Made by a program: the position numbers and the translations under genes
Shown here: piece after piece, positions 53,133 to 62,156 of the stretch
Numbering within the stretch: the stretch's first letter is position 1
Layout of the letters: each line of letters begins with the position of its first letter
The notes under the pieces: generated by a model
The model's database searches: none
Told to the model about the DNA's origin: nothing
What the model saw: only the letters and a program-made list of their open reading frames with translations
Assembly (NCBI RefSeq): GCF_000243415.2
Contig: NZ_KI912270.1
Location: forward strand, 1,798,001-1,862,000
Source of the DNA: Mycolicibacterium tusciae JS617
GTDB lineage: Bacteria; Actinomycetota; Actinomycetes; Mycobacteriales; Mycobacteriaceae
Length of the DNA stretch: 64,000 nucleotides
Reading direction: 5' to 3'

Positions 53133-53522
53133 TCAGGCTCCCGACATCGTGTCGAACAGCGTAGCGAGCTGCCCTGGGCTGACCGCGATACCGCACTGGT
53201 TTCGCAGGTCCTGCAGTGGAGCAGCGATGCGCCGGAGATCGAGGAACTCGCCGGGGTTGGACGTGAAGTAACCCCGCACATCGGAGCGCGCGACATCGGG
53301 TGGCGCCGTGGCGGCGGCGGTCAAGACGTTGTTGGCACCTGGATGGGCAGCGAGGTAGCCGCCCGCCTCGGCCAGCACACCACCCGCGACGGTGCTCAGC
53401 CCGCTGGCGGTGCAGTCGGCGGCGGTCGCGGCGGGCGCGGAGATGACGGCTGCGGAGACCCCGAGCGCACAGGCGACGGCCATTGAGATGACGCGCGGTC
53501 GGCGGCGGGCTGACTTCTTCAT
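53133..53522 (-). CDS. Haemophore-like heme-binding protein
   Basis: A 129-residue secreted protein with a clear signal peptide (MKKSARRRPRVISMAVACALGVSAAVISAPAATA). The mature domain has paired cysteines (DCTASGL and NQCGIAV), an ANNVLTAAA helix and the LRRIAAPLQDLRNQCG motif of the mycobacterial haemophore family (Rv0203 type), which passes heme to membrane importers. It is near the IdeR box and divergent from the iron operon, although the nearest iron box is about 150 bases away. Confidence 0.8.
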   Translation of the reverse strand: MKKSARRRPRVISMAVACALGVSAAVISAPAATAADCTASGLSTVAGGVLAEAGGYLAAHPGANNVLTAAATAPPDVARSDVRGYFTSNPGEFLDLRRIAAPLQDLRNQCGIAVSPGQLATLFDTMSGA

Positions 53523-53669
53523 TCGGTGTCCTCAAGGTCGGTGCCGACGGCAAGTCGCCGTCGACTTCAGAGCCAACGTACCCGCAGCATCGTTGTCTAG
53601 AAACTTGCTCTGAGCATGAAAAACGACGGACAGGCCGCACCGGAGCGACGTAGGGCAGGGTATGTTCAT

Positions 53670-53688
53670 TTAGGTAAACCTCAGCTAA
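53670..53688 (+). promoter_or_regulatory. IdeR (iron) box
   Basis: TTAGGTAAACCTCAGCTAA matches the mycobacterial IdeR 19-mer at 14 of 19 positions, with both half-sites recognisable. It lies 34 bases upstream of the ABC binding-protein ATG, so the operon is likely repressed by iron. Confidence 0.8.
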
Positions 53689-53721
53689 AAGCGCCGGGTT
53701 GGCGCGGGAAGGACCGCCTGA

Positions 53722-54738
53722 ATGCGCCCCCGTTGGAGCCGGATCGCGGCACTCGTGTCGACCGTTGCTGTCGTACTCGCAGCGACCTCATGCTCGAGTT
53801 CGAGCGAGAGTGACGAGCTACTGATCTACAACGCTCAGCACGAGTCTCTGACCAAAGAGTGGATCGACGCGTTCACCAAAGAGACCGGTATCAAGGTCAC
53901 GTATCGCCAGGGCGGCGATACCGAGCTCGGTAACCAGCTGGTGGCCGAGGGCGATGCGTCGCCCGCTGATGTGTTCTTGACCGAGAACTCACCGGCCATG
54001 GCGGCGGTCGAAAAGGCCGGACTGTTCGCCGATCTCGACTCCGCGACCCTCGATCAGGTTCCCGAGCAATATCGCCCGGCCACCGGCAAGTGGACCGGTG
54101 TCGCTGCGCGCAGCACCGTGTTCGTCTACAACACGTCCAAGCTGACCCCCGAGCAGTTGCCGAAATCGCTGCTGGATCTTCAGTTGCCCGAATGGAAGGG
54201 TCGGTGGGGCGCACCTCCGCCGAAGGCCGACTTCCAGGCCATTGTCGCAGCGCTGCTGCAGCTCAAGGGTGAGGCCGAGACCGCGAAGTGGCTGGCGGCG
54301 ATGAAATCCGGCGCGACTCTCTACAGCGACAACATCGCCACGCTGAAGGCGGTCAATGCCGGCGAGGTCGACGGCGGCGTGATCTACCACTACTACTGGT
54401 TCCGCGATCAGTCGAAAACCAAAGAGATGAGCGCCAACACGGCGCTGCACTACTTCAAGAACGAGGACCCCGGCGCATTCGTGAGCCTGTCCGGCGGCGG
54501 CGTGCTCGAATCCAGCAACAAGAAGGATGAGGCCCAGCAGTTCATCAAGTTCATCACCGGCAAGGCGGGCCAGGAGGTGCTGGAAAAGGGCACGTCGTTC
54601 GAGTATCCGGTCGCCAGCGGCGTGCCCGCCAACCCCGCGCTGCCACCGTTGGACACGCTGCAGGCACCGGCGGTGGACCCGTCGACGCTGAACTCCCAGC
54701 AGGTGACCGACCTGATGACGAAGGCGGGCTTGTTGTAG
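53722..54738 (+). CDS. Fe(III) ABC transporter, substrate-binding lipoprotein
   Basis: A 338-residue extracytoplasmic solute-binding protein. The N-terminal signal ends at a lipobox (VVLAATSC), so it is membrane-anchored. The domain starts DELLIYNAQHESLTKEWIDAFTKETGIKVTYRQGGDTELGNQL and shows VFVYNTSKLTPEQLP and VIYHYYWFRDQ, the latter with the Tyr pair that binds iron in the FbpA/AfuA type. The ATG is at 53722, after AAGGA. It is the first gene of a four-gene operon behind an IdeR box. Confidence 0.9.
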   Translation: MRPRWSRIAALVSTVAVVLAATSCSSSSESDELLIYNAQHESLTKEWIDAFTKETGIKVTYRQGGDTELGNQLVAEGDASPADVFLTENSPAMAAVEKAGLFADLDSATLDQVPEQYRPATGKWTGVAARSTVFVYNTSKLTPEQLPKSLLDLQLPEWKGRWGAPPPKADFQAIVAALLQLKGEAETAKWLAAMKSGATLYSDNIATLKAVNAGEVDGGVIYHYYWFRDQSKTKEMSANTALHYFKNEDPGAFVSLSGGGVLESSNKKDEAQQFIKFITGKAGQEVLEKGTSFEYPVASGVPANPALPPLDTLQAPAVDPSTLNSQQVTDLMTKAGLL

Positions 54739-56316
54739 GTGACTGCTGCTCCCCCCGTTCCGGTACCCGCCGCGGAGCCTTCGCGGTCCGAGGCGACCGT
54801 TCGGCCTGGTCCGCTGGTCTCGGCGACGGTCGCGATTCTGGTCGCTGCCACCTGCATTCCACTTGGCTATGTGGCGTGGGGCACGGTGTCGGTCGGGTGG
54901 ACACGCGCCTATGAATTGGTGGTCCGGCCGCGGGTCGGCGAGCTGCTGATCAATACCGTCGCACTGGTTTTCATCACGGTGCCGCTCTGCGTGCTGATCG
55001 GTGTCGGCCTGGCCTGGCTGACGGAACGAACCGACCTTCCGGGACGGGGCTTCTGGCGTCCGTTGTTCGTTGCGCCGCTGGCTGTTCCGGCGTTTGTCAA
55101 CAGCTACGCCTGGGTAGGTGTGGCCCCCTCGATCCACGGACTGTGGGCGGGAGTCCTCATCACGACGCTGTCGTATTTCCCGTTCATGTATCTGCCCGTC
55201 GCGGCGACCCTGCGCCGTCTCGACCCCGCCGTCGAAGAATCCGCGCGAGCGCTCGGGTCGGATTCGGTCGGAGTGTTCTTCCGTGTCGTGTTGCCACAGC
55301 TTCGGCTGGCGGTCCTCGGCGGCGGACTGCTGGTCGGGGTGCATCTGCTCGCCGAATTCGGCGCGTTCGCGATGATCCGCTTCGATACGTTCACCGTCGC
55401 GATCTTCCAGCAGTTCCAAGCCACCTTCGACGGTGCGGCGGGCAGCATGCTCGCCGGCGTTCTGGTCCTGCTCTGTCTTGCTCTCCTCGTCGCGGAGGCG
55501 GCCGCTCGGGGGAAGATTCGCTTCGCCAGAATCGGCTCGGGAGCTCCGCGCGCCGCCGCCCGGAACCGTCTGGGCCACAGCACAATCCCCGCGCTGGCCG
55601 CGCTGACCGTGGTGGCGGTCCTGTCGCTCGGCGTTCCGGTGTGGACGTTGCTGCGCTGGCTGTGGATCGGCGGCGCCGAGGTGTGGGACTTCGCAGAGCT
55701 CGGCAACGCGCTGGCCCAAACCATCGGGCTGGCCGGTACCGCCGCGATCATCACGACGGTGCTGGCCTTCCCTGTTGCATGGGTCGCGGTGCGGTCCAGC
55801 GGTTTGTTGGCCCGCGCAGTCGAGGGCGCCAACTACGTCACCAGCTCACTGCCCGGCATCGTCACCGCGCTCGCGCTTGTCACCGTCGCCATTCACTACG
55901 CCCGACCGCTGTACCAGAGTGTGGCGTTGATCGTATTCGCCTACGTCCTGTTGTTCATGCCGCGCGCACTGGTCAACGTTCGGGCCGGCCTTGCCCAGGT
56001 ACCGCCGAGCCTGGAGGAAGCCTCCCGGTCGCTGGGCGCTTCGCCGTCGGCGACGTTCTTGCGCGTGACGCTTCGCCTCACCGCGCCTGCCGCGGCTGCG
56101 GGCGCAGCGCTGGTATTCGTCGCGGTGGCAACCGAATTGACCGCGACACTGCTCCTGGCACCTACCGGCACCCGAACGTTGTCGATGATGTTCTGGTCGT
56201 GGAGTGGTGAACTCGACTACGCGGCCGCCGCGCCGTACGCGGTGATGCTGGTGCTGCTGGCCATACCCGTGACCGTCTTGCTGTTCCGTCAGTCGATGAA
56301 GGTGGCCGCGCTGTGA
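54739..56316 (+). CDS. Fe(III) ABC transporter, fused permease
   Basis: A 525-residue membrane protein with two permease halves in one chain (about 12 segments). Each half has an EAA-type loop: VEESARALGSDSVGVFFRVVLPQLRLAVLGG (about residues 155-185) and LEEASRSLGASPSATFLRVTLRLTAPA in the second half. This fusion is usual for the FbpB/AfuB type. The GTG start follows the stop of the binding protein directly; the end overlaps the ATPase start (GTGA). Confidence 0.9.
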   Translation: MTAAPPVPVPAAEPSRSEATVRPGPLVSATVAILVAATCIPLGYVAWGTVSVGWTRAYELVVRPRVGELLINTVALVFITVPLCVLIGVGLAWLTERTDLPGRGFWRPLFVAPLAVPAFVNSYAWVGVAPSIHGLWAGVLITTLSYFPFMYLPVAATLRRLDPAVEESARALGSDSVGVFFRVVLPQLRLAVLGGGLLVGVHLLAEFGAFAMIRFDTFTVAIFQQFQATFDGAAGSMLAGVLVLLCLALLVAEAAARGKIRFARIGSGAPRAAARNRLGHSTIPALAALTVVAVLSLGVPVWTLLRWLWIGGAEVWDFAELGNALAQTIGLAGTAAIITTVLAFPVAWVAVRSSGLLARAVEGANYVTSSLPGIVTALALVTVAIHYARPLYQSVALIVFAYVLLFMPRALVNVRAGLAQVPPSLEEASRSLGASPSATFLRVTLRLTAPAAAAGAALVFVAVATELTATLLLAPTGTRTLSMMFWSWSGELDYAAAAPYAVMLVLLAIPVTVLLFRQSMKVAAL

Positions 56317-57356
56317 CCGAACCAATGGTCGACATCCGAGGACTCGCGAAGTCGTTCAACGGCCACGTCGTGCTCGACCACATCGACCTGCAGCTGGCGC
56401 AGGGCAGCATGACCGCGGTCGTCGGCGCCTCCGGCTGTGGGAAGACGACGCTGCTGCGGCTCATCGCCGGTTTCGAGACGCCGGGTGACGGCACGATCAC
56501 CATCGACGGCCGCCAAATTGCGAGCCCGAAACGGGCGGTCGCACCGCACAAGCGCAATGTCGGCTACGTCGCGCAGGACGGTGCACTGTTCCCCCATCTG
56601 ACTGTCGGGCAGAACATCGCCTACGGTATTCGCGGCGAAGGCCGCGACAAGGTGAACGACCGTGTGCACGAACTGCTCGAAACCGTCTCGCTGGACCGAT
56701 CATTCGCGGCGCGTCGTCCACATCAGCTCTCGGGTGGCCAGCAGCAACGTGTTGCGCTGGCCCGGGCCCTGGCACGGCAGCCGGTGCTGATGTTGCTCGA
56801 TGAACCGTTCAGCGCGCTGGACACCGGGCTACGCGCGTCCACGCGGAAGGCGGTCTCCAAGTTGCTCGCCGCTGCCGGCGTCACGTCGCTGTTGGTAACC
56901 CACGACCAGGAGGAGGCGCTGTCGATTGCCGACCAGGTCGCGGTGATGCGCGACGGCCGCTTCACTCAGGTCGGCTCACCTCAGCTGGTCTATCAACAGC
57001 CCAACGACCGCTTCACCGCCGAGTTCCTCGGCGACAGCATCACGCTGCCATGCGTGGTCTCCTCCGGGATGGCCGACTGTGCCATCGGACGGGTGGCGGT
57101 ACGCGCCGATGACGGTCCCGGAACGTTGTTGCTGCGGCCCGAACAGCTTGTGGCGAAGGTCGTTTCGGACAGTGGCGAGTTGGAGGGCGTCGGTAGGGTG
57201 CTGGCTGTCGAATTCCTCGGCCACGACGTGCTTTTGACCATCGATCCTGCTGGTGACATCGAACCGATCGTCGTACGTCAGGCCAGCCTCGAACCGCCGC
57301 CGATCGACGCGAAGGTGCGCATCGAGGTGGTCGGCAGCGGAGTCGTGTTCACGTGA
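56313..57356 (+). CDS. Fe(III) ABC transporter, ATP-binding protein
   Basis: A 347-residue ABC ATPase. Walker A GASGCGKTT is at 38-46, the signature LSGGQQQR at 139-146 and Walker B LMLLDEP at 159-165, followed by the His switch in VTHDQEE. The C-terminal TOBE-like part is present. It energises the importer made with the two preceding genes. The start GTG overlaps the permease stop and its own stop overlaps the next GTG at 57353. Confidence 0.93.
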   Translation: MTEPMVDIRGLAKSFNGHVVLDHIDLQLAQGSMTAVVGASGCGKTTLLRLIAGFETPGDGTITIDGRQIASPKRAVAPHKRNVGYVAQDGALFPHLTVGQNIAYGIRGEGRDKVNDRVHELLETVSLDRSFAARRPHQLSGGQQQRVALARALARQPVLMLLDEPFSALDTGLRASTRKAVSKLLAAAGVTSLLVTHDQEEALSIADQVAVMRDGRFTQVGSPQLVYQQPNDRFTAEFLGDSITLPCVVSSGMADCAIGRVAVRADDGPGTLLLRPEQLVAKVVSDSGELEGVGRVLAVEFLGHDVLLTIDPAGDIEPIVVRQASLEPPPIDAKVRIEVVGSGVVFT

Positions 57357-59875
57357 GCGCGCTCATCGAGCACCTGCGCGGCCACGGCGAACGTGTCGCG
57401 GTGCTCACCGACACTGCGCAGCTGACCTACCGCGAACTTGCGGATATGGTCGCCGAATCCACCCAGGCTCTCACCGGACCACGTCGCCTTGTGCTCCTCG
57501 AAACCCGCAACGACATCCCCACGCTGGTGCACTATCTCGGCGCCCTGGCGGCCGAGCACGTGGTGCTGCCCGTCGATGCTCGACGCGACCACACCGCGAT
57601 CGAGGAAACCTACAGGCCCGACATCGTCATCGACGCTCGCGGAATCCACCACCGCCACGGGTGTGGAATGTCGCCGCCGCGGCTCCAGGGCGAGCGCCCG
57701 CTGCACGACGACCTCGCATTGCTGATGTCGACATCTGGCAGCACGGGCTCTCCGAAGCTGGTCCGGCTGTCGCACACGAACCTCGTCGACAACGCCGCGG
57801 TGATCGCACAATACCTCGATCTCCGCGAAACCGACAGGGCTGCAACAACTCTGCCGATGTCGTACTGCTACGGACTTTCGGTGATCCATAGCCACCTGCT
57901 GGCGGGCGCCGGCCTGATCCTTACTGACCGCTCAGTGGTCGACGAGGAGTTCTGGGAGCTTTTCCGTCGGCATCGCGGAACATCATTCGCGGGGGTTCCG
58001 TACACCTTCGAACTGCTCGAGAGCGTCGGCTTCGACGCCGCGGACCTGCCCCACCTGCGTTACGTGACCCAGGCCGGCGGCAGAATGCCACCCGAGCGCG
58101 TCCATAGATTCGCCGAACTCGCGCAGAACGCGGGCTTCGAACTGTTCGTGATGTACGGCGCAACCGAAGCGACAGCCCGGATGTCCTACCTGCCGCCAGA
58201 ACTCGCGTTGTCTAGGCCCCACACGATCGGCCGTCCGATCCGCGGTGGATCATTCACGATCGAGCCAATCCACGGATGGGCCGACGACGACGTCGGCGAG
58301 CTGGTCTACCGCGGCCCGAACGTGATGATGGGTTACGCACACGGTCCCGACGACCTGGCGCTCGGCAAGACTGTCGAGACGCTACGCACCGGCGACATCG
58401 CCCGGCTGTGCCCCGACGGACTGTACGAGGTCGTCGGCCGCAACAGTCGATTCGTCAAGATGTACGGCCTTCGTATCGATCTGCAGCAGGTCGAGGCCGC
58501 GTTGCGCTCCCGGGGCATACGGGCCTTCTGCACCAGCGAGGACGACGTCATTCTGGTCGCCGCCGCCGGCAGGCACGACGACCGCGAAGTACAGCGAGCG
58601 GCCGCCGAGGCTGCGGGGGTTCCCGCGGGTGCCGTGAGCGCGGTCAGCGTCGACGAACTGCCGCTACTGGCGTCGGGCAAACCCGATTACGAGACGGTGA
58701 GCCAGTTGGCGCGCGCCACCGACCAGCCGCAGTCGACGGACTTGCACGGGTTGTTCGCCGATGTGTTGCAGGTCGACGCCGCGACACTCGATCCTGATGC
58801 CAGCTTCATCGACCTGGGCGGCAACTCGCTGTCCTACGTCGCGATGACGGTGCGGCTGGAGCGGGCGATCGGCCAGCTGCCTCCGGATTGGCAGAACATG
58901 CCGATCCGGCAGCTGGAAAGCTTTTCGAAGCCGGTGCGCCGTCGTTGGTTGGCGGCCCTGGAGACCAGTGTCGCGCTCCGGGCCGCGGCGATCGTGCTCA
59001 TCGTCGGATCGCACGCAGGGCTGTTCGAGTTGTGGGGCGGTGCGCACATTCTGCTTGGCGTCGCCGGGTACAACTTCGGCCGTTTCTGCCTCACGCCGGT
59101 TACGCGCAATGACCGGGTGCGGCATCTGGGCAACACCATCGCGTGGATCGCGGTGCCTTCGGTCCTGTGGGTCGTGATCGCTCTGCTGCTGACCGACCAC
59201 TACACGTGGACCAATCTGTTGCTGGCCAACAAGATTCTCGGTCCGTCCGACAGCATGACCGCGGGCCGGCTGTGGTTCGTCGAGGTGCTGGTATGGACGC
59301 TCGTGGTCTTGGCGCTGGTCTTCTGGCTGCCGCTGATGGATCGTCTCGAACGCCGTCGTCCATTCACCGTCGCCGTCGTGTTCCTCGTCATCGGCCTGGC
59401 GCTGCGGTACGACATCCTCGGGCTGAATCTCGGCCGCGATGCGTGGTTCACCATGCTGGCGTTCTGGTTCTTCGCGATCGGCTGGGCGGCGTCGAAGGCG
59501 ACGACGAACCTTCAACGCGTCGCGGTGTCGATCGCCCTGATCGTCAGCCTGCACGGCTATTTCGACACCACACTGCGCGATGTGATGGTGATGGCCGGTC
59601 TGCTGCTGCTCATCTGGGTGCCGACGATCCGCTGTCCGTCGGCGCTCACGGTGGCAGTCGGGGTCCTTGCGGAGGCATCGCTCTACACCTATCTGGTCCA
59701 CTACCAGGTCTACGCGCTTTTCGATGGCCACCCCGCCATCGGAGTCCTCGCCTCACTGGCCGTTGGGGTGCTGCTCACTTATGTGGTGACGGTGCTGCGC
59801 CGCCGGCTGCGTGACCGGTTTAGTTCGCTGCGCTCGGACGCATCCATCCGAACTAACCCCGTCAGCCAGATCTGA
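57353..59875 (+). CDS. Adenylation / carrier / membrane-acyltransferase fusion (NRPS-like)
   Basis: An 840-residue three-part enzyme. (1) Residues 1-450: AMP-forming adenylation domain, with STSGSTGSPK at 126-135, YGATE at 268-272, TGD at 346-348 and the catalytic Lys443 in SGKPDY. (2) Residues 460-525: carrier domain, DLGGNSLSYVAM with Ser492 for phosphopantetheine. (3) Residues 535-830: about ten membrane segments resembling an acyltransferase-3-type membrane domain. It should activate an acid, hold it as a thioester and transfer it to an acceptor at the membrane. It is co-translated with the iron importer; siderophore- or lipid-modification is a guess, as no condensation domain is present. 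Confidence 0.85.
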   Translation: MSALIEHLRGHGERVAVLTDTAQLTYRELADMVAESTQALTGPRRLVLLETRNDIPTLVHYLGALAAEHVVLPVDARRDHTAIEETYRPDIVIDARGIHHRHGCGMSPPRLQGERPLHDDLALLMSTSGSTGSPKLVRLSHTNLVDNAAVIAQYLDLRETDRAATTLPMSYCYGLSVIHSHLLAGAGLILTDRSVVDEEFWELFRRHRGTSFAGVPYTFELLESVGFDAADLPHLRYVTQAGGRMPPERVHRFAELAQNAGFELFVMYGATEATARMSYLPPELALSRPHTIGRPIRGGSFTIEPIHGWADDDVGELVYRGPNVMMGYAHGPDDLALGKTVETLRTGDIARLCPDGLYEVVGRNSRFVKMYGLRIDLQQVEAALRSRGIRAFCTSEDDVILVAAAGRHDDREVQRAAAEAAGVPAGAVSAVSVDELPLLASGKPDYETVSQLARATDQPQSTDLHGLFADVLQVDAATLDPDASFIDLGGNSLSYVAMTVRLERAIGQLPPDWQNMPIRQLESFSKPVRRRWLAALETSVALRAAAIVLIVGSHAGLFELWGGAHILLGVAGYNFGRFCLTPVTRNDRVRHLGNTIAWIAVPSVLWVVIALLLTDHYTWTNLLLANKILGPSDSMTAGRLWFVEVLVWTLVVLALVFWLPLMDRLERRRPFTVAVVFLVIGLALRYDILGLNLGRDAWFTMLAFWFFAIGWAASKATTNLQRVAVSIALIVSLHGYFDTTLRDVMVMAGLLLLIWVPTIRCPSALTVAVGVLAEASLYTYLVHYQVYALFDGHPAIGVLASLAVGVLLTYVVTVLRRRLRDRFSSLRSDASIRTNPVSQI

Positions 59876-59931
59876 ATTCTCTTCTGTCACTTTGGTTTCA
59901 GTTGTCACAGCCCGCAGAAACCTGTCGGTGG

Positions 59932-59947
59932 TCGAATGTATGTTCGA
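59932..59947. promoter_or_regulatory. SOS (LexA) box
   Basis: TCGAATGTATGTTCGA agrees with the mycobacterial LexA box TCGAAC-N4-GTTCGA except for one base. It overlaps an ATG at 59936, so the coding start is more likely at 59951. Expected to make the gene DNA-damage-inducible. Confidence 0.8.
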
Positions 59948-59950
59948 ATC

Positions 59951-61339
59951 ATGTTGGCGAGTCCGGTCGAGGTGGCGGTGAGCGCGCTGCGGAGCGCCCA
60001 TGAGGCGCTGGCCGACTGCGACTTCGACCTGCTGACCGGTCGTGACCTGTTGGCCGTGCTCGACGAACTGGAGACTTTGGGCTGTCAGCTGCCGGTGCAG
60101 TGGCATCGGGCTCTGTCCCGGTTGCAGGCCGAAACCACGCCCAGGGAGTTGGGCGCCAAATCCTGGAAAGACGTCCTGCGCATCCGGTGGCGCCTCTCGG
60201 CCGGGGAAGCTCACCGCCGCCTGGCCGAAGCGCAGGAGCTCGGACCGCGGCGGGCCTTGACCGGCCAACCGCTGGCCCCGGCGCTGGCCGCGACCGCCGC
60301 CGCCCAAGGCGCGGGGTTGATCACCGCCGAGCACGTCAAGGTGCTGCGCGACACGATCCGACGACTGCCCGGCTTCATCGACACCGTGACCCGCGAACAG
60401 ATCGAAATCGACCTGGTGCGCGTCGCGGTCGGGGTCGGCCCCAAAGAACTCAAAGACACCGCCGAGCTGCGCCTGTTCCTGCTCGACCAGGACGGCCCCG
60501 AACCCGATGACACCGAACGCCACCGCCGACGCGGGTTCACCCTCGGCAAACAAGGACCCGACGCGATGAGCGCGGTCACCGGAACCCTCACCCCCGAAGC
60601 CCGGGCGCTGTGGGAGGCGATCTTCGCCAAATACGCCGCCCCGGGCATGTGCAACCCCGACGACGCGCAACCCTGCACCTCGGGCACACCCAGCCAAGCC
60701 CAGATCGACAACGACCACCGCACCCACGCCCAACGTCAACACGACGCCCTGATCGTCATCGGTCGTATCGCGTTGATGTGCGGTGAACTCGGCCACCTCA
60801 ACGGACTACCGGTCGCCCTGATCATCCGCACCACCATCCAAGACCTCGAATCCCGCGCCGGGGTCGGCACCACCGGTGGCGGCAGCGTGGTGCCGATCAA
60901 AGACGTCATCCGCATGGCCGCCCACGCCCACCACTGGCTGGCCATCTTCGATGAAGCCACCGGCCAAGCCCTGGACCTGTACCGGGCGAGACGCACCGCC
61001 TCCCCAGCCCAACGCATCATGCTCATCGCCCGCGACGGGGGCTGCACCAAACCCGGCTGCACCGTGGGCGCCTACGGCACCCAGGTCCACCACGCCCGAC
61101 GCGACTGGGCCCAGGGCGGCAACACCAACGTCAACGACATGACCCTGGCCTGCGGCCCCGACAACCGCCTCGTCCACAAAGACGGCTGGACCACCACCAT
61201 CAACGAACACGGCGACGTCGAATGGACCCCACCACCCGACCTCGACACCGGCCAAACCCGCATCAACCACTACCACCGCCCCGAACTGCTCCTCCGCCCA
61301 CCAGACAACGACGACGACAACCCAGAACGCGGACCATAG
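59951..61339 (+). CDS. 13E12 repeat family HNH endonuclease-like protein (DUF222)
   Basis: A 462-residue protein with a DUF222 N-terminal domain (MLASPVEVAVSALRSAHEALADCDFDLLTGRDLLAVLDELETL) and an HNH nuclease domain at the C-terminus (CTKPGCTVGAYGTQVHHARRDWAQGGNTNVNDMTLACGPDNRLVHKDGW: Cys pair, HH, N, H). This is the REP13E12 family, widely multiplied in mycobacteria; some members are LexA-controlled in M. tuberculosis. I chose the ATG at 59951 because an SOS box covers the ATG at 59936. Function as a nuclease is plausible but unproven. Confidence 0.9.
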   Translation: MLASPVEVAVSALRSAHEALADCDFDLLTGRDLLAVLDELETLGCQLPVQWHRALSRLQAETTPRELGAKSWKDVLRIRWRLSAGEAHRRLAEAQELGPRRALTGQPLAPALAATAAAQGAGLITAEHVKVLRDTIRRLPGFIDTVTREQIEIDLVRVAVGVGPKELKDTAELRLFLLDQDGPEPDDTERHRRRGFTLGKQGPDAMSAVTGTLTPEARALWEAIFAKYAAPGMCNPDDAQPCTSGTPSQAQIDNDHRTHAQRQHDALIVIGRIALMCGELGHLNGLPVALIIRTTIQDLESRAGVGTTGGGSVVPIKDVIRMAAHAHHWLAIFDEATGQALDLYRARRTASPAQRIMLIARDGGCTKPGCTVGAYGTQVHHARRDWAQGGNTNVNDMTLACGPDNRLVHKDGWTTTINEHGDVEWTPPPDLDTGQTRINHYHRPELLLRPPDNDDDNPERGP

Positions 61340-61352
61340 AAACCACCGACGG

Positions 61353-62156
61353 TCAATCCCGCTCGGCGATAAGACCTTCCTGCGCCAGCGTCGCCGCGAT
61401 GATTCCGTCGGCGCGGATCAAGCTGCCGGTCACGACGCCGCGTCCCCGCGCGGCGGCGGGTGAGGTCGTCTCCAGCAGGTTCCACTCGTCGGCGCGAACG
61501 GGTCGGTGAAACCAGATCGACGAATCGGTAGTGCCGCTGCGATGCGTACGCGCTTTCATCGAATGTCCGTGGACCTTGAGCGCCGGATCGATCATGTACA
61601 CATCGGTGACGAACACCGCGACCAAGGTGTGCAGTCGCGGATCGTCGGGCAGCTCAGCCGTTGTCCGCCACCAGAATCGGCGGACAAAGTCATCACCGGT
61701 TCCCTCGTCGGCGATCCTGATATCGAGCTCGTCCAACGGCATCGACGGCGCCGGACCCGCAGGGCCGGTCGGGTCAAGATCATTGGGGTCGTGCGGCATC
61801 GACGAGCGTGCGCCGTGTTCGGGCCCGGGCAGTTCGATCGCGAAGGACACCGTGGCGGCGGTCAGCAGCCGGCCGTTCTGCCGGGCGTCGACGCGGCGTG
61901 CGGCCGAGGTCCGGCCGTCGAAAACCTTTGTCACGGTGTACTCGACGGGCTCACCGGCCTCACCGCCGCGCAGGAATTGCAGATGCATGTTGGTCGGCGG
62001 CCGATCGGCATCCACGGTCCGGCACGCCGCCGCGAGACTCTGTGCCATGAACTGGCCGCCATAGGAACGCTTTCCCTCCGGACCACTGGCCGGGCCGATC
62101 CACGTGTCCTCGGTGGCGCCCGGCTGCAGGTCGAGCAGCCCCAGTAGGTTGCTCAT
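61353..62156 (-). CDS. TesB-type acyl-CoA thioesterase II
   Basis: A 267-residue double hot-dog thioesterase. It starts MSNLLGLLDLQPGATEDTWIGPASGPEGKRSYGGQFMAQSLAAACRTV (a helix with the conserved Gly-Gln pair) and continues with a second hot-dog near DDFVRRFWWRTTAELPDD and SIWFHRPVRADEWNLLE. It releases free acids from CoA esters. The ATG at 62156 overlaps the stop of the CoA-transferase gene; a longer reading runs antisense into that gene. Last gene of a three-gene minus-strand cluster. Confidence 0.9.
   Translation of the reverse strand: MSNLLGLLDLQPGATEDTWIGPASGPEGKRSYGGQFMAQSLAAACRTVDADRPPTNMHLQFLRGGEAGEPVEYTVTKVFDGRTSAARRVDARQNGRLLTAATVSFAIELPGPEHGARSSMPHDPNDLDPTGPAGPAPSMPLDELDIRIADEGTGDDFVRRFWWRTTAELPDDPRLHTLVAVFVTDVYMIDPALKVHGHSMKARTHRSGTTDSSIWFHRPVRADEWNLLETTSPAAARGRGVVTGSLIRADGIIAATLAQEGLIAERD

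Noticed and set aside
53523-53721. Second iron box for the haemophore gene
   Set aside because: Only one 19-mer resembling the IdeR site is seen and it lies 148 bases from the haemophore start.
59894-59922. Terminator after the adenylation-fusion gene
   Set aside because: GGTTTC/GAAACC gives a six-base stem with a 17-base loop, too weak to report as a feature.
59936-59951. ATG at 59936 as the start of the 13E12 gene
   Set aside because: It lies inside the SOS box; a promoter-proximal operator is not expected within the coding sequence when another ATG follows 15 bases later.
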